Assembly (NCBI RefSeq): GCF_002844575.1
Contig: NZ_PIQO01000018.1
Span: 1 to 64,000, forward strand
Direction: 5' to 3'
Source: Heyndrickxia camelliae
GTDB taxonomy: Bacteria > Bacillota > Bacilli > Bacillales > Bacillaceae_C
Length of the DNA: 64,000 nt
Position numbers and translations under genes: made by a program. Positions within the stretch are counted from its first letter, which is position 1. Each line of letters opens with the position of its first letter. Below, piece after piece: positions 36,257 to 45,564 of the stretch. The notes below the pieces were generated by a model. It was not told the origin of the DNA. It saw only the letters and a list, made by a program, of their open reading frames with translations, and searched no databases.

Positions 36257-36601
36257 CTACACAATTGGCCTTTCAAAAATAAAGACAGAAACAGCCATAT
36301 CCTCTTCAATCTTTGCATCCGAAAATAAATGAATTAACTTGGAACCCACAAGCTCTTCCATTCCTTCTGGCACCTTCTCTTTATATACATCCCGAATCAT
36401 TTCGGTTCTAGCACTATGAATTACTTTTTTCCCCTCTTGGGATTGTGAAATAAATTTTTCCGTTGGAGTTAAAATACCGTACATAGTTGTAACAGCCATA
36501 TTCTCCACAAAATGAGTAAAAACTCGTTCTGGCCCCTTTCCAAAAATATCTTTTCGCATTTTTCGTACAATATCATTAAACATAGTTTCCTTTTTTCCCA
36601 T
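36257..36601 (-). CDS. DUF2294 family protein
   Basis: Small cytoplasmic protein of 114 aa matching the DUF2294 family in length and in the blocks FGKGPERVFTHF, GILTPTEKFI and ARTEMIRDVYKEKV. No reaction is known to me. The ATG at 36601 (MGKKETMF) has AGGAGG seven bases ahead and is preferred over a start 12 codons upstream. Monocistronic. Confidence 0.8.
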   Translation of the reverse strand: MGKKETMFNDIVRKMRKDIFGKGPERVFTHFVENMAVTTMYGILTPTEKFISQSQEGKKVIHSARTEMIRDVYKEKVPEGMEELVGSKLIHLFSDAKIEEDMAVSVFIFERPIV

Positions 36602-36903
36602 ACTCTTGCCTCCTAACAGCCAAATACTATACAGCACAATTTATAAAAGGATTGCAACTTTTTCTTGTGTTTTTTTAGAGAGGAGTATAATGAATATTGC
36701 TTTTACAAATTTTTCAAAATGGGATTCTAATAAAGTATTTTGTTAGAGCTCTATTTACTATACCCAATGGATTGATTCATTAGTAGGGATTGCTAATTCA
36801 TTACTCCATCATAAGAAACACCTTATTCAGAGGTTTTCTTGTGGTGGAGTTTTTTATTTGCTGGGGAAATTGGAAATAAACATATTGGAGGTTTTTTTAA
36901 GTA

Positions 36904-37506
36904 ATGTCTTGGCTAGTCTTACATTTTATCGGAATTATTTCATATGCGGCAAGCGGAGCTTTTGTTGCACTTGAAGTAGAATATTCTTTTGTTGGGGTAT
37001 ATGCATTGGGATTAACCACATCCTTTGGTGGGGCACTCTTTCGAAATTTGATTATTGGTCTCCCAGTTTCAGATTTGTGGGACCATGCAACCATTTTAAC
37101 CGTTTTATTAACACTGAGTCTCATCGTGTTATTACCTCTAACATGGATTAATCATTGGAAGCAGCGGAGTTTATTTTTTGATTCTATTGGGCTTGCCTCC
37201 TTTGCTCTGCAAGGAGCAATGTCGGCCAAAGAATATTTTGCCGATGATTTAGGTATCATGATCTTAGCATCGATGTTTACTGGCGTAGGAGGTGGAATGA
37301 TTCGTGACATAATGGCGGCTCGAAAACCTCTTGCTTTAAAAGAGGAAATTCATGCAATATTAACCATTCTATGTGCTATATGTATTTGGCTCGGTTGGAG
37401 CGACCCTCTTCAATTGACAATGATTGTCCTAATAGTCATAGCCTTACGTATGTCAGCTATCCACTATAAGTGGCGGCTTTACTTACCATCTAAAAAGCGC
37501 GGGTAA
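36904..37506 (+). CDS. TRIC-type membrane protein (YadS/UPF0126 family)
   Basis: Integral membrane protein of 200 aa with seven hydrophobic segments in two similar halves, each with a Gly-rich block: TSFGGALFRNLIIG (about 41) and TGVGGGMIRDIM (about 126). Prokaryotic trimeric intracellular cation (TRIC) channels belong to this family. GGAGG precedes the ATG. Confidence 0.85.
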   Translation: MSWLVLHFIGIISYAASGAFVALEVEYSFVGVYALGLTTSFGGALFRNLIIGLPVSDLWDHATILTVLLTLSLIVLLPLTWINHWKQRSLFFDSIGLASFALQGAMSAKEYFADDLGIMILASMFTGVGGGMIRDIMAARKPLALKEEIHAILTILCAICIWLGWSDPLQLTMIVLIVIALRMSAIHYKWRLYLPSKKRG

Positions 37507-37629
37507 AACCGTGGAGAATTTAAATGGACGAAAAGCAATAGAAAAATTAATGTATAAAAAAAACGAATAAAGATTTTACAACTAAATGTAATGGTTACCT
37601 ATAATGCTAAAGTTAAAAGCTAGACCAAG

Positions 37630-37668
37630 ATATAGCCCAGATTTTTCAACTGGGCTATATTTTCTTTT
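37630..37668 (+). terminator. Intrinsic terminator downstream of the TRIC gene
   Basis: Eleven-base perfect stem ATATAGCCCAG/CTGGGCTATAT, nine-base loop, then TTTCTTTT. Confidence 0.85.
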
Positions 37669-37724
37669 ATAGGATCAAAATTCCGAAAAATTAGTGTAAG
37701 TCACTGTATTTCACAAAGATTTGG

Positions 37725-37874
37725 CTATTTCTCCTCGTTCGCAGGAGTATCCTTTGTTTCCATCGACCCAGATGGACTTGGCTTCGAGGATTCTTTCGCT
37801 GCCATATCCTCAATGACCTGTCCTACGGTAGTAGTAGTATTAAGTTTATGTTCGGGAATACGTTGGTTTTTCAC
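37725..37874 (-). CDS. Small hydrophilic protein, 49 aa, downstream of the ligase gene
   Basis: Reads from GTG as MKNQRIPEHKLNTTTT and ends PANEEK; Ser/Thr/Pro/Glu-rich with no hydrophobic segment. GGAGGGG lies about eight bases ahead of the GTG. It starts 78 bases after the ligase stop on the same strand and is probably cotranscribed. Not recognised. Confidence 0.5.
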   Translation of the reverse strand: MKNQRIPEHKLNTTTTVGQVIEDMAAKESSKPSPSGSMETKDTPANEEK

Positions 37875-37952
37875 CTGTTTTCCCCTCCTTTCCGTTTTAT
37901 TTTCTTCTTTTTACTATGAGATATTCTTTTACCTGATAATTCCTTTATAGAT

Positions 37953-38896
37953 TCATTCAAACAAACATTCTTCTGGTGAAACATCAATGAATCCCTCAAT
38001 ACTTGGCTGCCTCAGCGCACGACCTTCTGTCCACTCGGCAAATTTTACTTTTACTGTCTTTTCTGGACGTACCCAGGTGGCATCTGCATGGCGCTGCGGT
38101 TTCTTATAAAAAGGAACATTTTCCATAGTGATTTCTTTTAAATCTTTCGTGAGCTCTTTCCAGTCGCTTCCTGTCATCTTTCCCGTCCCAGTGTGTCCCA
38201 CATAATGCAGTTTTCCATTGGAATCATATAGCCCAAGCAAAATGGAATTAACAGTATCATGTCTTAGTGTAAAGCCCCCAATCACCGCGATAATATCCTG
38301 GAAGTTTTTCACCTTGAGCCAATCTCCTCTTTTCTTACCAATTACATAAGGGGAACCGATTTTTTTTAGCACAATGCCTTCCAATGCTTGTTCTTTAACT
38401 GCATCAAATAAGCTACGGGTTTGGCTAATGGAAGGAACCAGTTGTATTTGCTTATTGGGAGTGATGATATGAGATAGTATTTCATTCCTTTCACGGAACG
38501 ATTTGTCATATATCCACTTGCCGTTCCAGTAGATAACATCAAAAATCATATAAATAATCGGTACAGATTCGGACACTATCTTTATGCGATCAAATTTTCT
38601 TAATCCATCTCGCCTCATTACCCGTTGAAAAGATGGTTTACCATTTTCCCCTAAAGAAATTACCTCACCATCTAAAATCACGGAACGACTGCTGCAAAAC
38701 TCACTAATTTTGGTAATCTCAGGATAATGCATTGTTCGTTCATTCTTTTTGCGATTATATAGTCGCACCTGGTCATTATCTGCATAGGTAAGGACACGGA
38801 CACCATCCCATTTCACTTGTGCGATCCATTCCTCTCCAGTTGGAATGGTTGTACTAGAAACTTCTCCATCGGTAAAATAGGCTCCAGATTAATCAC
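37953..38896 (-). pseudogene. ATP-dependent DNA ligase (LigD ligase-domain type), apparent N-terminal frameshift
   Basis: The open part (37953-38816, 287 aa) holds adenylation motif I KWDGVRVL with its Lys at residue 2, SVILDGEVISL (motif III), EGIVLKK (motif IV), DWLKVKN (motif V) and an OB-fold ending in VRPEKTVKVKFAEWTEG. In frame upstream no start codon precedes the motif except the GTG before that Lys, yet the sequence continues ligase-like as TIPTGEEWIAQV. A different frame starts at GTG 38896 and reads MINLEPILPMEK, the expected N terminus. The two join if one base is gained or lost near 38855-38870. So the gene is either frameshifted, a sequencing error, or recoded. Confidence 0.7.
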
Positions 38897-39125
38897 TCCA
38901 ATTTTTAGATTGACTGCTTTCACAGATTGTTGTTTTCACATTGTTCTCATCCCTTGGTTTCGGAGTATCTTTTCTTAAGATGATGATGGATTTTTAACCA
39001 AAGTAAGAACGGATATATGGTTATTTGTCACCAAAAACAATACAGTTTAAGAAAAGAACCTGTAGGTAATACATAGTTTTAGCAATATCGATTGAAAATA
39101 TAGAGAAAAAACGGGGGGCTTTTAG

Positions 39126-40019
39126 GTGGAGGAAGTTGTTGTGGAAGGTAAAAGGATTGTAATTACTTCACCAGACAAAATCATTTGGGAGACGCAAAGG
39201 ATAACAAAAATGGACTATATTCACTATTTAATAAATATGTCGCAATATCTGATTAAGCATGCAAAAGATAGACTATTAATGATTTGGCTTTATCCAAATG
39301 GAATAGCTAACAAGAAAATTGAAAAAAGATCTGTTCCTGATTCTGCACCAGAATGGATAAGCCAGATTTTCTACAAAAACAAGGAGCGAATGTTATTAAA
39401 TGATACTGCGACATTAGTTTGGGCAGCAAACTACGGTGCTATTGAATTTCATGTTCCGTTTGATTGCTATAATAATCCAGATTTCCCCATGGAAATGGTA
39501 TTTGATTTAGATCCTCCAGATGATAATAGTTTTCATATGGTAATTGAAGTGTCTTTGAAACTGAAGGATGTTCTTCAATCCCTGGGTCTGCTATCTGTAC
39601 CAAGAACATCTGGTGCATCTGGAATTCAAGTTTTTGTGCCAATTGAACCGAAATATACATTCGAACAAACAAGAAAAATAACTAACTTTATCGCGAAGTA
39701 TTTTCAGGAACAAATGCCAAAGCAGATTACCCTCGAAAGAGTTGTTTCTAAAAGAGGAAACAAACTTTATTTTGATTACTTACAGTTATGGAAAGGGAGA
39801 ACCGTGCCCGTCGTATATTCTCCAAGAGCAAAATCATGTGCAACCGTTGCGACCCCGCTGACCTGGTCTGAATTAGAGAATGGTATTGAACCTACAGAAT
39901 TTACTATTTTAAATATCAGGAGAAGAATAGATGAAAAAGGGGATTTATTTAAGCAGATAACTACAGAAAAACACAATCAATCCCTTCGTGACATTCTAAG
40001 CTTTATTGAAAAAAACTAG
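39126..40019 (+). CDS. LigD-type polymerase/primase domain protein
   Basis: Stand-alone archaeo-eukaryotic primase-type polymerase of 297 aa, homologous to the polymerase domain of bacterial NHEJ ligase LigD. Catalytic Asp pair in MVFDLDPPD (about 125), SGASGIQVFVPI (about 163) and the VYSPRAKSCATVATPLTW block are present; the third metal-site residue should lie in LYFDYLQ. GTG at 39126 follows GGGGG; a second GTG five codons on is possible. Divergent from the ligase gene; no Ku gene in the window. Confidence 0.88.
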   Translation: MEEVVVEGKRIVITSPDKIIWETQRITKMDYIHYLINMSQYLIKHAKDRLLMIWLYPNGIANKKIEKRSVPDSAPEWISQIFYKNKERMLLNDTATLVWAANYGAIEFHVPFDCYNNPDFPMEMVFDLDPPDDNSFHMVIEVSLKLKDVLQSLGLLSVPRTSGASGIQVFVPIEPKYTFEQTRKITNFIAKYFQEQMPKQITLERVVSKRGNKLYFDYLQLWKGRTVPVVYSPRAKSCATVATPLTWSELENGIEPTEFTILNIRRRIDEKGDLFKQITTEKHNQSLRDILSFIEKN

Positions 40020-40120
40020 TGCAGCTTTCATTAGTCCAATATACAGACCCATTTTTCATATACAAATTTGAGTACATATCGGACCTTTACTTCCCTTCCT
40101 TTGAGCAAAGCAATTGTGAA

Positions 40121-40154
40121 CAAATATAAGGTCACCTTTTAGTGACCTTATATT
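40121..40154 (-). terminator. Terminator-like palindrome after the DJ-1/PfpI gene
   Basis: Stem AATATAAGGTCAC with its complement and a short loop between convergent genes; the T-rich tail is weak but present. Confidence 0.65.
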
Positions 40155-40165
40155 AGGCACATTTG

Positions 40166-40822
40166 TTATGATTCTAAAGCCTCAATTAGTTTCTTTGCGG
40201 TACTTTCACTGGACTGAGGATTTTGGCCTGTTACTAATTTGCCGTCTCTTATAGAATGGTCTGTCCACTTTTGAGAAGCAATGAAATTTGCGCCTTTTTC
40301 TCGTAATTTGGATTCCAATAGAAAAGGCATATGCATATCTAATTTCATTTCTCTTTCTTCTTCATCGGTAAAGCCAGTAACCTTTTTCCCTTTTACAATT
40401 GGTGTTCCATCCTCATAGGTGGCATTTATTAAACCTGCAGGACCGTGACAAACAGCTGCAATTACTTTATCCTCTTCAGCAAATTGTTGTAACACATATT
40501 GTAGTGCTTCACTATCCGGAAAATCGAACATAGTTCCATGACCGCCGGGCAGAAAAATGGCGTCATAGCCTTTTCCATGTTCTTTGGTTAATTTCTCCGT
40601 ACTTTTCAGTTCGGCTTCTGCTTCTTTCCAATTTGGTTTTTCCTCAATACTATTCGGATCGAGCGCCACTTCTCCACCGCTTATACTTGTAACCTTCACA
40701 TCATATCCTTTTTCTTGAAAGACTAGATAAGGGACCGCGAATTCTTCCAACCAGAGACCTGTTTTATGATCATCAGTAATCGTAGTATGGTTTGTTACAA
40801 CCATCAACACTTTTTTTGACAT
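40166..40822 (-). CDS. DJ-1/PfpI family protein (Hsp31/glyoxalase III-like)
   Basis: Cytoplasmic class I glutamine-amidotransferase-like protein of 218 aa. The nucleophile elbow Cys is in AAVCHGPAGL (about 122), with Glu in LEEFAVPYLVF and FLPGGHGTMFDFP; this combination marks the Hsp31-like group that acts as glutathione-independent glyoxalase or deglycase-type stress protein. AGGAGG precedes the ATG. Single gene. Confidence 0.88.
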   Translation of the reverse strand: MSKKVLMVVTNHTTITDDHKTGLWLEEFAVPYLVFQEKGYDVKVTSISGGEVALDPNSIEEKPNWKEAEAELKSTEKLTKEHGKGYDAIFLPGGHGTMFDFPDSEALQYVLQQFAEEDKVIAAVCHGPAGLINATYEDGTPIVKGKKVTGFTDEEEREMKLDMHMPFLLESKLREKGANFIASQKWTDHSIRDGKLVTGQNPQSSESTAKKLIEALES

Positions 40823-40890
40823 AATAAAACCTCCTTATGACGGTATACATATAATTTTTATAAAAAGTAACCACAAATCTCATTGCCCCT

Positions 40891-41922
40891 TTATTTCGTT
40901 GGAAAAGACGGTGAATATTGTTTAGGAACAACAGTTTCCTTGTTTAATTTAGCTGCAGCTTCCAATGTCCAGTATGGATTTCTTAACATTCCTCTTCCTA
41001 CTGCTACTAGGTCTGCCTCCTCATTGCCAATTACAGCATTTGCTAAAGATGGTTCGTCTAGTCTTCCAACTGCAATAACTGGTGTATTCAGTTTTTCTTT
41101 AATCTCTCTAGCAAATGGTACTTGATATGCCGCATGTGTCCCAGGTCGTCCATGGGCTGCTATTTGTCCTTCTCCACCTGCACTAACATGAAACATATCT
41201 ACACCGGCTTCTTTATAAATTTTCGAAAACTCAACACTTTCCTTTAATCCGTATCCGCCTTCCACATATTCAATGGCCGAAATACGCATTATTAATGGCA
41301 TTTTACTTGGCATTACACTTTTCGCTGCTTGAATGATTTCTTTGCCAAACCTTGTTAAGTCTTGCCCATATTCATCCGTCCTTTTATTGGTGAAAGACGA
41401 TTGAAATTGATGGATTAAGTAACCGTGAGCCCCATGAAGTTCAATGGCATCAACACCCGCCTTTACTGCACGTTCAACCGCAGATTTGAACTTATGTACC
41501 ATTTGTTTGATTTCATCGATTGTAAGTTCTTTTGGAGTTTTTGAATTCTCATCAAATGGTATCGGGGATGGAGCAACAGGAACTTCAGCATCCTCCGCTT
41601 TACGTCCCGCATGGGCAATTTGAATCGCCACTTTTGCACCATGTTGATGGCAGGCTTCCACAATTCTTGCAATCGCCGGTACATGGTCGTCCGACCATAA
41701 TCCTAAATCATAATCAGTGATCCTCCCATCCGGATCCACATCAGTCATTTCAATAATAATCAATCCTGCCCCTCCAATGGCACGGCTAACATAGTGGACA
41801 TAATGCCAATCTGTTGCGATACCATCTATATTGGTAACGGAGTATTGACACATTGGAGGCATAACCACGCGGTTTTTTAACTCTAATCCTTTCAATTGAA
41901 AAGGGGTAAATAAATCCTTCAT
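40891..41922 (-). CDS. namA: NADPH dehydrogenase of the old yellow enzyme family (NamA/YqjM-like)
   Basis: FMN-dependent ene-reductase of 343 aa. Cys in VVMPPMCQYSV, the HAGRKA block, the catalytic His pair in ELHGAHGYLIHQF and the C-terminal VGRGMLRNPYW agree with the YqjM-type OYE class. It reduces activated alkenes such as enones and nitro compounds, typically in detoxification. Tyr-type active-site residue and FMN contacts look intact. Single gene. Confidence 0.92.
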   Translation of the reverse strand: MKDLFTPFQLKGLELKNRVVMPPMCQYSVTNIDGIATDWHYVHYVSRAIGGAGLIIIEMTDVDPDGRITDYDLGLWSDDHVPAIARIVEACHQHGAKVAIQIAHAGRKAEDAEVPVAPSPIPFDENSKTPKELTIDEIKQMVHKFKSAVERAVKAGVDAIELHGAHGYLIHQFQSSFTNKRTDEYGQDLTRFGKEIIQAAKSVMPSKMPLIMRISAIEYVEGGYGLKESVEFSKIYKEAGVDMFHVSAGGEGQIAAHGRPGTHAAYQVPFAREIKEKLNTPVIAVGRLDEPSLANAVIGNEEADLVAVGRGMLRNPYWTLEAAAKLNKETVVPKQYSPSFPTK

Positions 41923-42057
41923 AGAAAAGTCTCCTTATATTATGATTTAAATTGCAAAGATAAATGTTAAAGATTCTACATAACCTCCTAACACAATCTA
42001 CTGAAATAGATTGGTTTTGTGATAACCTTTTCAAGCCGACATTCACTCTAAAGTATT

Positions 42058-42081
42058 AGTACTAAAATCTCCGCTTTTAGT
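42058..42081. repeat. Inverted repeat upstream of namA
   Basis: Arms TACTAAAA/TTTTAGTA with a seven-base spacer, about 135 bases upstream of namA; possible operator, or weak terminator reading rightwards. Confidence 0.4.
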
Positions 42082-42339
42082 ATTTTATAAATTTATAGGA
42101 TAAACACAAGAAATTTAACCCAATGAATAATACGGGGGAAATTTCGGAGGGTTCACTCTGCTTTTCCTGAATATCCTATTTCGCTAAAACCTTTGCGTTT
42201 TACAATGTTAATATCTATTTCCTTATAGCAACTACTGCAATCTTTTGTTTTACCTTATTGTCTTCACTTCTTTTAGTTCAAACTTCAATAAGTGGTTAGT
42301 AGCTAACAGAGTATCGTCTTTAAATTTCGAATTCGATTG

Positions 42340-42368
42340 TTGACAATTTGACCATAATGTATTATCGT
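42340..42368 (+). promoter_or_regulatory. Promoter of the T-box/glutamyl-tRNA synthetase unit
   Basis: TTGACA (42340-42345), 17-base spacer, TATCGT (42363-42368), about 30 bases before the T-box stem I. Confidence 0.6.
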
Positions 42369-42399
42369 ATCACTAATTATATTCATATATTGAATAATG

Positions 42400-42652
42400 C
42401 AATGAAGAGGAAGAGTAATTAATCACTCGAATCTTAGAGAGCCCATATTGGTGAAATTGGGTATTCGGGCTTAATGAAAGAAGCCTCGGAGCAGTTGACT
42501 GAAAAATGGGAGTAGGTCTACCGGTAATTTCCCGTTAAGGAAATGTGCAGCTTGATAGTAAATTGCTGTATAGTAAGCGGGTTTTTAACCAATTTAGGTG
42601 GTAACGCGGAAGCAAGCCTTTCGTCCTTTAATAGGATGAAAGGCTTTTTTTA
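42400..42652 (+). promoter_or_regulatory. T-box riboswitch, glutamate (GAA) specifier
   Basis: Stem I base is GAGG (42407-42410) with CCTC (42484-42487); the AGTA motif (42414-42417) faces a specifier loop whose codon is GAA (42476-42478), i.e. Glu. The conserved T-box sequence AGGTGGTAACGCGG is at 42596-42609; its UGGU should pair with the tRNA NCCA end. A strong terminator (AAGCCTTTCGTCC and complement, then seven T, 42615-42652) follows. Uncharged tRNA-Glu should permit read-through into the synthetase gene. Confidence 0.95.
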
Positions 42653-42678
42653 TTTTAAACGTATAGGGGGATATTATT

Positions 42679-44343
42679 ATGTCAAACGACATGGCAGAAC
42701 TGTTATTTCCGGATGTCCAGCAGTTACCGGCAGATATTTATTCACTATATCCGCCGAGGAAGTTGCCTTCATCTGCTTTGGTAACACGCTTTGCGCCAAG
42801 TCCAACTGGTGCATTGAATATTGGTGGTCTTTACGCTACCTTAATATCCGAAAGTTTAGCCCATCAAAGTGATGGAGTCTTTTTTCTGCGTATTGAAGAT
42901 ACAGATAAAAAACGTGAAGTTAAAGGCAGCATCGAAAACATCATCCAGTCATTGTTATTTTTCGGGATTCATTGCGATGAAGGACCTCAGCTTTCAGGTA
43001 TTGATAAGGGGGCTTACGGACCCTATAAACAAAGCTCACGAATACAAATCTATAAAGTTTTTATGAAACATTTAGTCCAGAATGGATTAGCATACCCTTG
43101 CTTCTGTGATACCGACGATTTACAAAAGATAAGAATAAATCAGCAAAACCTAAAAGTAACAACAGGTTATTATGGCAGATGGGCTAAACATCGAGATATT
43201 TCTTATCAAGAAGCTAAGGAAGAAATTTCAAATGGTAAACCTTTTGTTATTAGACTTAAATCCCCGGGGTCATCAGATAGGAGAATAACCTATCATGATT
43301 TAGTGAAAGGCCCGATTGATTTACCGGAAAATGAACAAGACATTGTTATTATGAAAACGGATGGTTTACCAACCTATCACTTTGCTCATGCCATAGATGA
43401 TTATCTAATGGGTACAACCCATGTCATTAGGGGTGATGAATGGCTTTCATCCGTGCCTATCCATATTCAGTTATTTGAAATCCTAGGTTTTCCAATACCA
43501 AAATACGGACATATTGCCCCAATAATGAAGCAAGTCGGAGCTACTAAACGAAAATTTAGTAAACGAAAAGATCTAGATGGTACCGCTGAGTATTATAAAG
43601 AACAAGGCTACCCCGGAATGGCCATAAGTGAATACTTCATGAATCTCATCAATTCTGACTTTGAAGAATGGAGGATGACAAACCCTGATAAATCATTTAG
43701 AGATTTTTATATCCATACTGATAAAATGAATGCCAGTGGTGCATTATTAGACATGAAGAAACTGGGTGACACTAGCAAGGATGTTATCGCTAGGCTCACA
43801 GCTAAAGAAGTATTTGACCATTTATACAATTGGTCCAAGGAATATGATTCTGCGCTTTATACTTTAATGGATAAGAATAAAGACTACACTATAAATATTT
43901 TAAATATTGGTCGGACAAATAGGAAACCAAGAAAAGATTATTCAAAATGGTCAGATGTGTTGCCAATGATTGCTTTCTTTTATGACGAATTGTTTGAAAT
44001 GGATATATTAAGCGGTTATAAGTTACCTACTAATGTAAGTCTTGATGTTGCGAAAGAAATTATACTAGGATTTAGCAGAACATATAGGTTTCATAATGAA
44101 AAAGATGCTTGGTTCCACGGAATTAAAGAACTTGCCGGAGAACTTGGATTTGCCAAGGATATGAAGCAATATAAAGCTAATCCAAATAAATACAAAGGAC
44201 ATGTTGGGGATGTAGCGATGGTCATTAGGGTCGCTCTCACTAATAGAACCAATACACCTGATTTGTTTGATATTATGAAAGTAATGGGTGAAAAAAGGGT
44301 TCTTTTAAGAATGAAGGCATTTTTCAGCCAATCCATTGAGTGA
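42679..44343 (+). CDS. Glutamyl-tRNA synthetase-like protein, divergent second copy
   Basis: Class I aminoacyl-tRNA synthetase of 554 aa. The catalytic fold is recognisable: RFAPSPTGALNIGGLYA (35-51), where the usual His of PTGxLHIG is Asn47; LRIEDTD; THVIRGDEWL; and a KMSKS-like KRKFSKRKD (about 290). A 30-residue N-terminal extension and a C-terminal part (about 350-554) differ from ordinary GltX. It belongs to the diverged GluRS-like proteins some Firmicutes carry beside GltX. Its T-box with Glu specifier supports glutamate charging or use of Glu-tRNA. The main gltX is expected elsewhere. Confidence 0.85.
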   Translation: MSNDMAELLFPDVQQLPADIYSLYPPRKLPSSALVTRFAPSPTGALNIGGLYATLISESLAHQSDGVFFLRIEDTDKKREVKGSIENIIQSLLFFGIHCDEGPQLSGIDKGAYGPYKQSSRIQIYKVFMKHLVQNGLAYPCFCDTDDLQKIRINQQNLKVTTGYYGRWAKHRDISYQEAKEEISNGKPFVIRLKSPGSSDRRITYHDLVKGPIDLPENEQDIVIMKTDGLPTYHFAHAIDDYLMGTTHVIRGDEWLSSVPIHIQLFEILGFPIPKYGHIAPIMKQVGATKRKFSKRKDLDGTAEYYKEQGYPGMAISEYFMNLINSDFEEWRMTNPDKSFRDFYIHTDKMNASGALLDMKKLGDTSKDVIARLTAKEVFDHLYNWSKEYDSALYTLMDKNKDYTINILNIGRTNRKPRKDYSKWSDVLPMIAFFYDELFEMDILSGYKLPTNVSLDVAKEIILGFSRTYRFHNEKDAWFHGIKELAGELGFAKDMKQYKANPNKYKGHVGDVAMVIRVALTNRTNTPDLFDIMKVMGEKRVLLRMKAFFSQSIE

Positions 44344-44400
44344 TCCTTTTATTTTTAAGATAAGTGATAGTTGTATCCATAAGGGCTCATGACAAAATAA

Positions 44401-44445
44401 CAGGCCAAAATTGGAATAATACAATTTTGGCCATCCTTTTTCTGT
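44401..44445 (+). terminator. Intrinsic terminator of the GluRS-like gene
   Basis: Stem GGCCAAAATTG/CAATTTTGGCC with eight-base loop, followed by ATCCTTTTT. Confidence 0.85.
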
Positions 44446-44825
44446 CATTCGACTTTCGTTTCCATTTACATCGTGGTTATACCTAACCTAGTACCTGGCG
44501 AAGTACTCTTACAGCATGAAGCACTGCTTTTTTCCATATTCATAAGTACCTGTTTGCAAAATAAAAACCTAACCATTCCATCATAACACTTCATTTCCAC
44601 CGGAATACCAGCTGCTCTCCGTTTCTAAGCCTAGACTTCACCCTCATCGAGAAGAGAATTAACTTGGCGGTGAGTACAAGAGGCATCCATTAAATTCTTC
44701 CGCCAAGATTGGCGAAGCATATAGGTGCGGCCACTAAATAATGGTTAGTTCCAAAAGCACCACACGGTTTCCACTGTCATATCAATCCTTCAGCATGTCC
44801 TTTATGGGTGCTACAAGCACTTATG
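44446..44825. other. Gene-free stretch, nothing recognised
   Basis: About 380 bases without a reading frame bearing a ribosome site. Its composition is less AT-rich than other spacers here, which hints at a decayed gene or inserted fragment, but no homology could be read in any frame. Confidence 0.35.
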
Positions 44826-45407
44826 TCATTCATCGAGAACAATGGCCTCTTTATACATCTTGCTTTGTAAATACGCTAATTTTTTCGCCATCACTTGAGG
44901 TGAATCTTTAAAATCTTGCTGTATCCAATATATAAAAAAACCAAGGCTTCCATATGTTAAGAAATAGTTTAGTGCAGGAATCTCAACCTCCGTTTTCTCA
45001 TCTAGTGTTAGTTCAGTTTTAGATACTTGAACTAGGCTTTCACAAAATTGATTCTGCGATCCTGGTAGCACTTCGCCTTTTAAAATGAGCGAAAAAACGA
45101 ATTGATTTTGATAAATAAATTCAAAAATAGGAAGATGTCGGGTATCATCATCAGATGAAAAGCGCTCTAAATTTCGATAGCTTTCACGAAAGTGCGCAAT
45201 TAATTCTTTTAAATAATCATCAAATATCGCTGCTAATAAACTTTGTAAGTCCTTATAATGCGAATAAAATGTTACCCGATTGCATTGGGCGTATTGCGTT
45301 ACCTCTGTAATGGAGAGACTGTTTAGCTCCTTTTCCTTTAATAATTCCAATAATGCTTTTTTTAACTTATTTTGCGTACGAGCATAGCGGCGATCATTAT
45401 TCCCCAT
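44826..45407 (-). CDS. TetR/AcrR-family regulator
   Basis: Repressor-type regulator of 193 aa. The N-terminal helix-turn-helix (about 10-57: KKALLELLKEKELNSLSITEVTQYAQCNRVTFYSHY) is typical of the TetR group with YxHF-like recognition end; the ligand domain is helical and ends in a TetR_C-type segment. Divergent from the SDR gene, which it probably represses. Confidence 0.85.
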   Translation of the reverse strand: MGNNDRRYARTQNKLKKALLELLKEKELNSLSITEVTQYAQCNRVTFYSHYKDLQSLLAAIFDDYLKELIAHFRESYRNLERFSSDDDTRHLPIFEFIYQNQFVFSLILKGEVLPGSQNQFCESLVQVSKTELTLDEKTEVEIPALNYFLTYGSLGFFIYWIQQDFKDSPQVMAKKLAYLQSKMYKEAIVLDE

Positions 45408-45564
45408 AGGTTATTGTTATCCCCCAATACTTTTTAATAGGTTTATTTTTACATATATTATGACATTAATTTTTTTAATTGGACAACATTCATAATTTCT
45501 GTTAATTTACAAATGTAGTTTATTTTTTTGTTCACTATTATTGATTCATTGGAGGGATAAGGTC

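Noticed and set aside
42058-42081. Intrinsic terminator reading rightwards
   Set aside because: No plus-strand gene ends here; kept only as an inverted repeat.
44446-44825. Insertion-sequence or gene remnant suspected from composition
   Set aside because: No terminal repeats, no target duplication and no readable homology in six frames.
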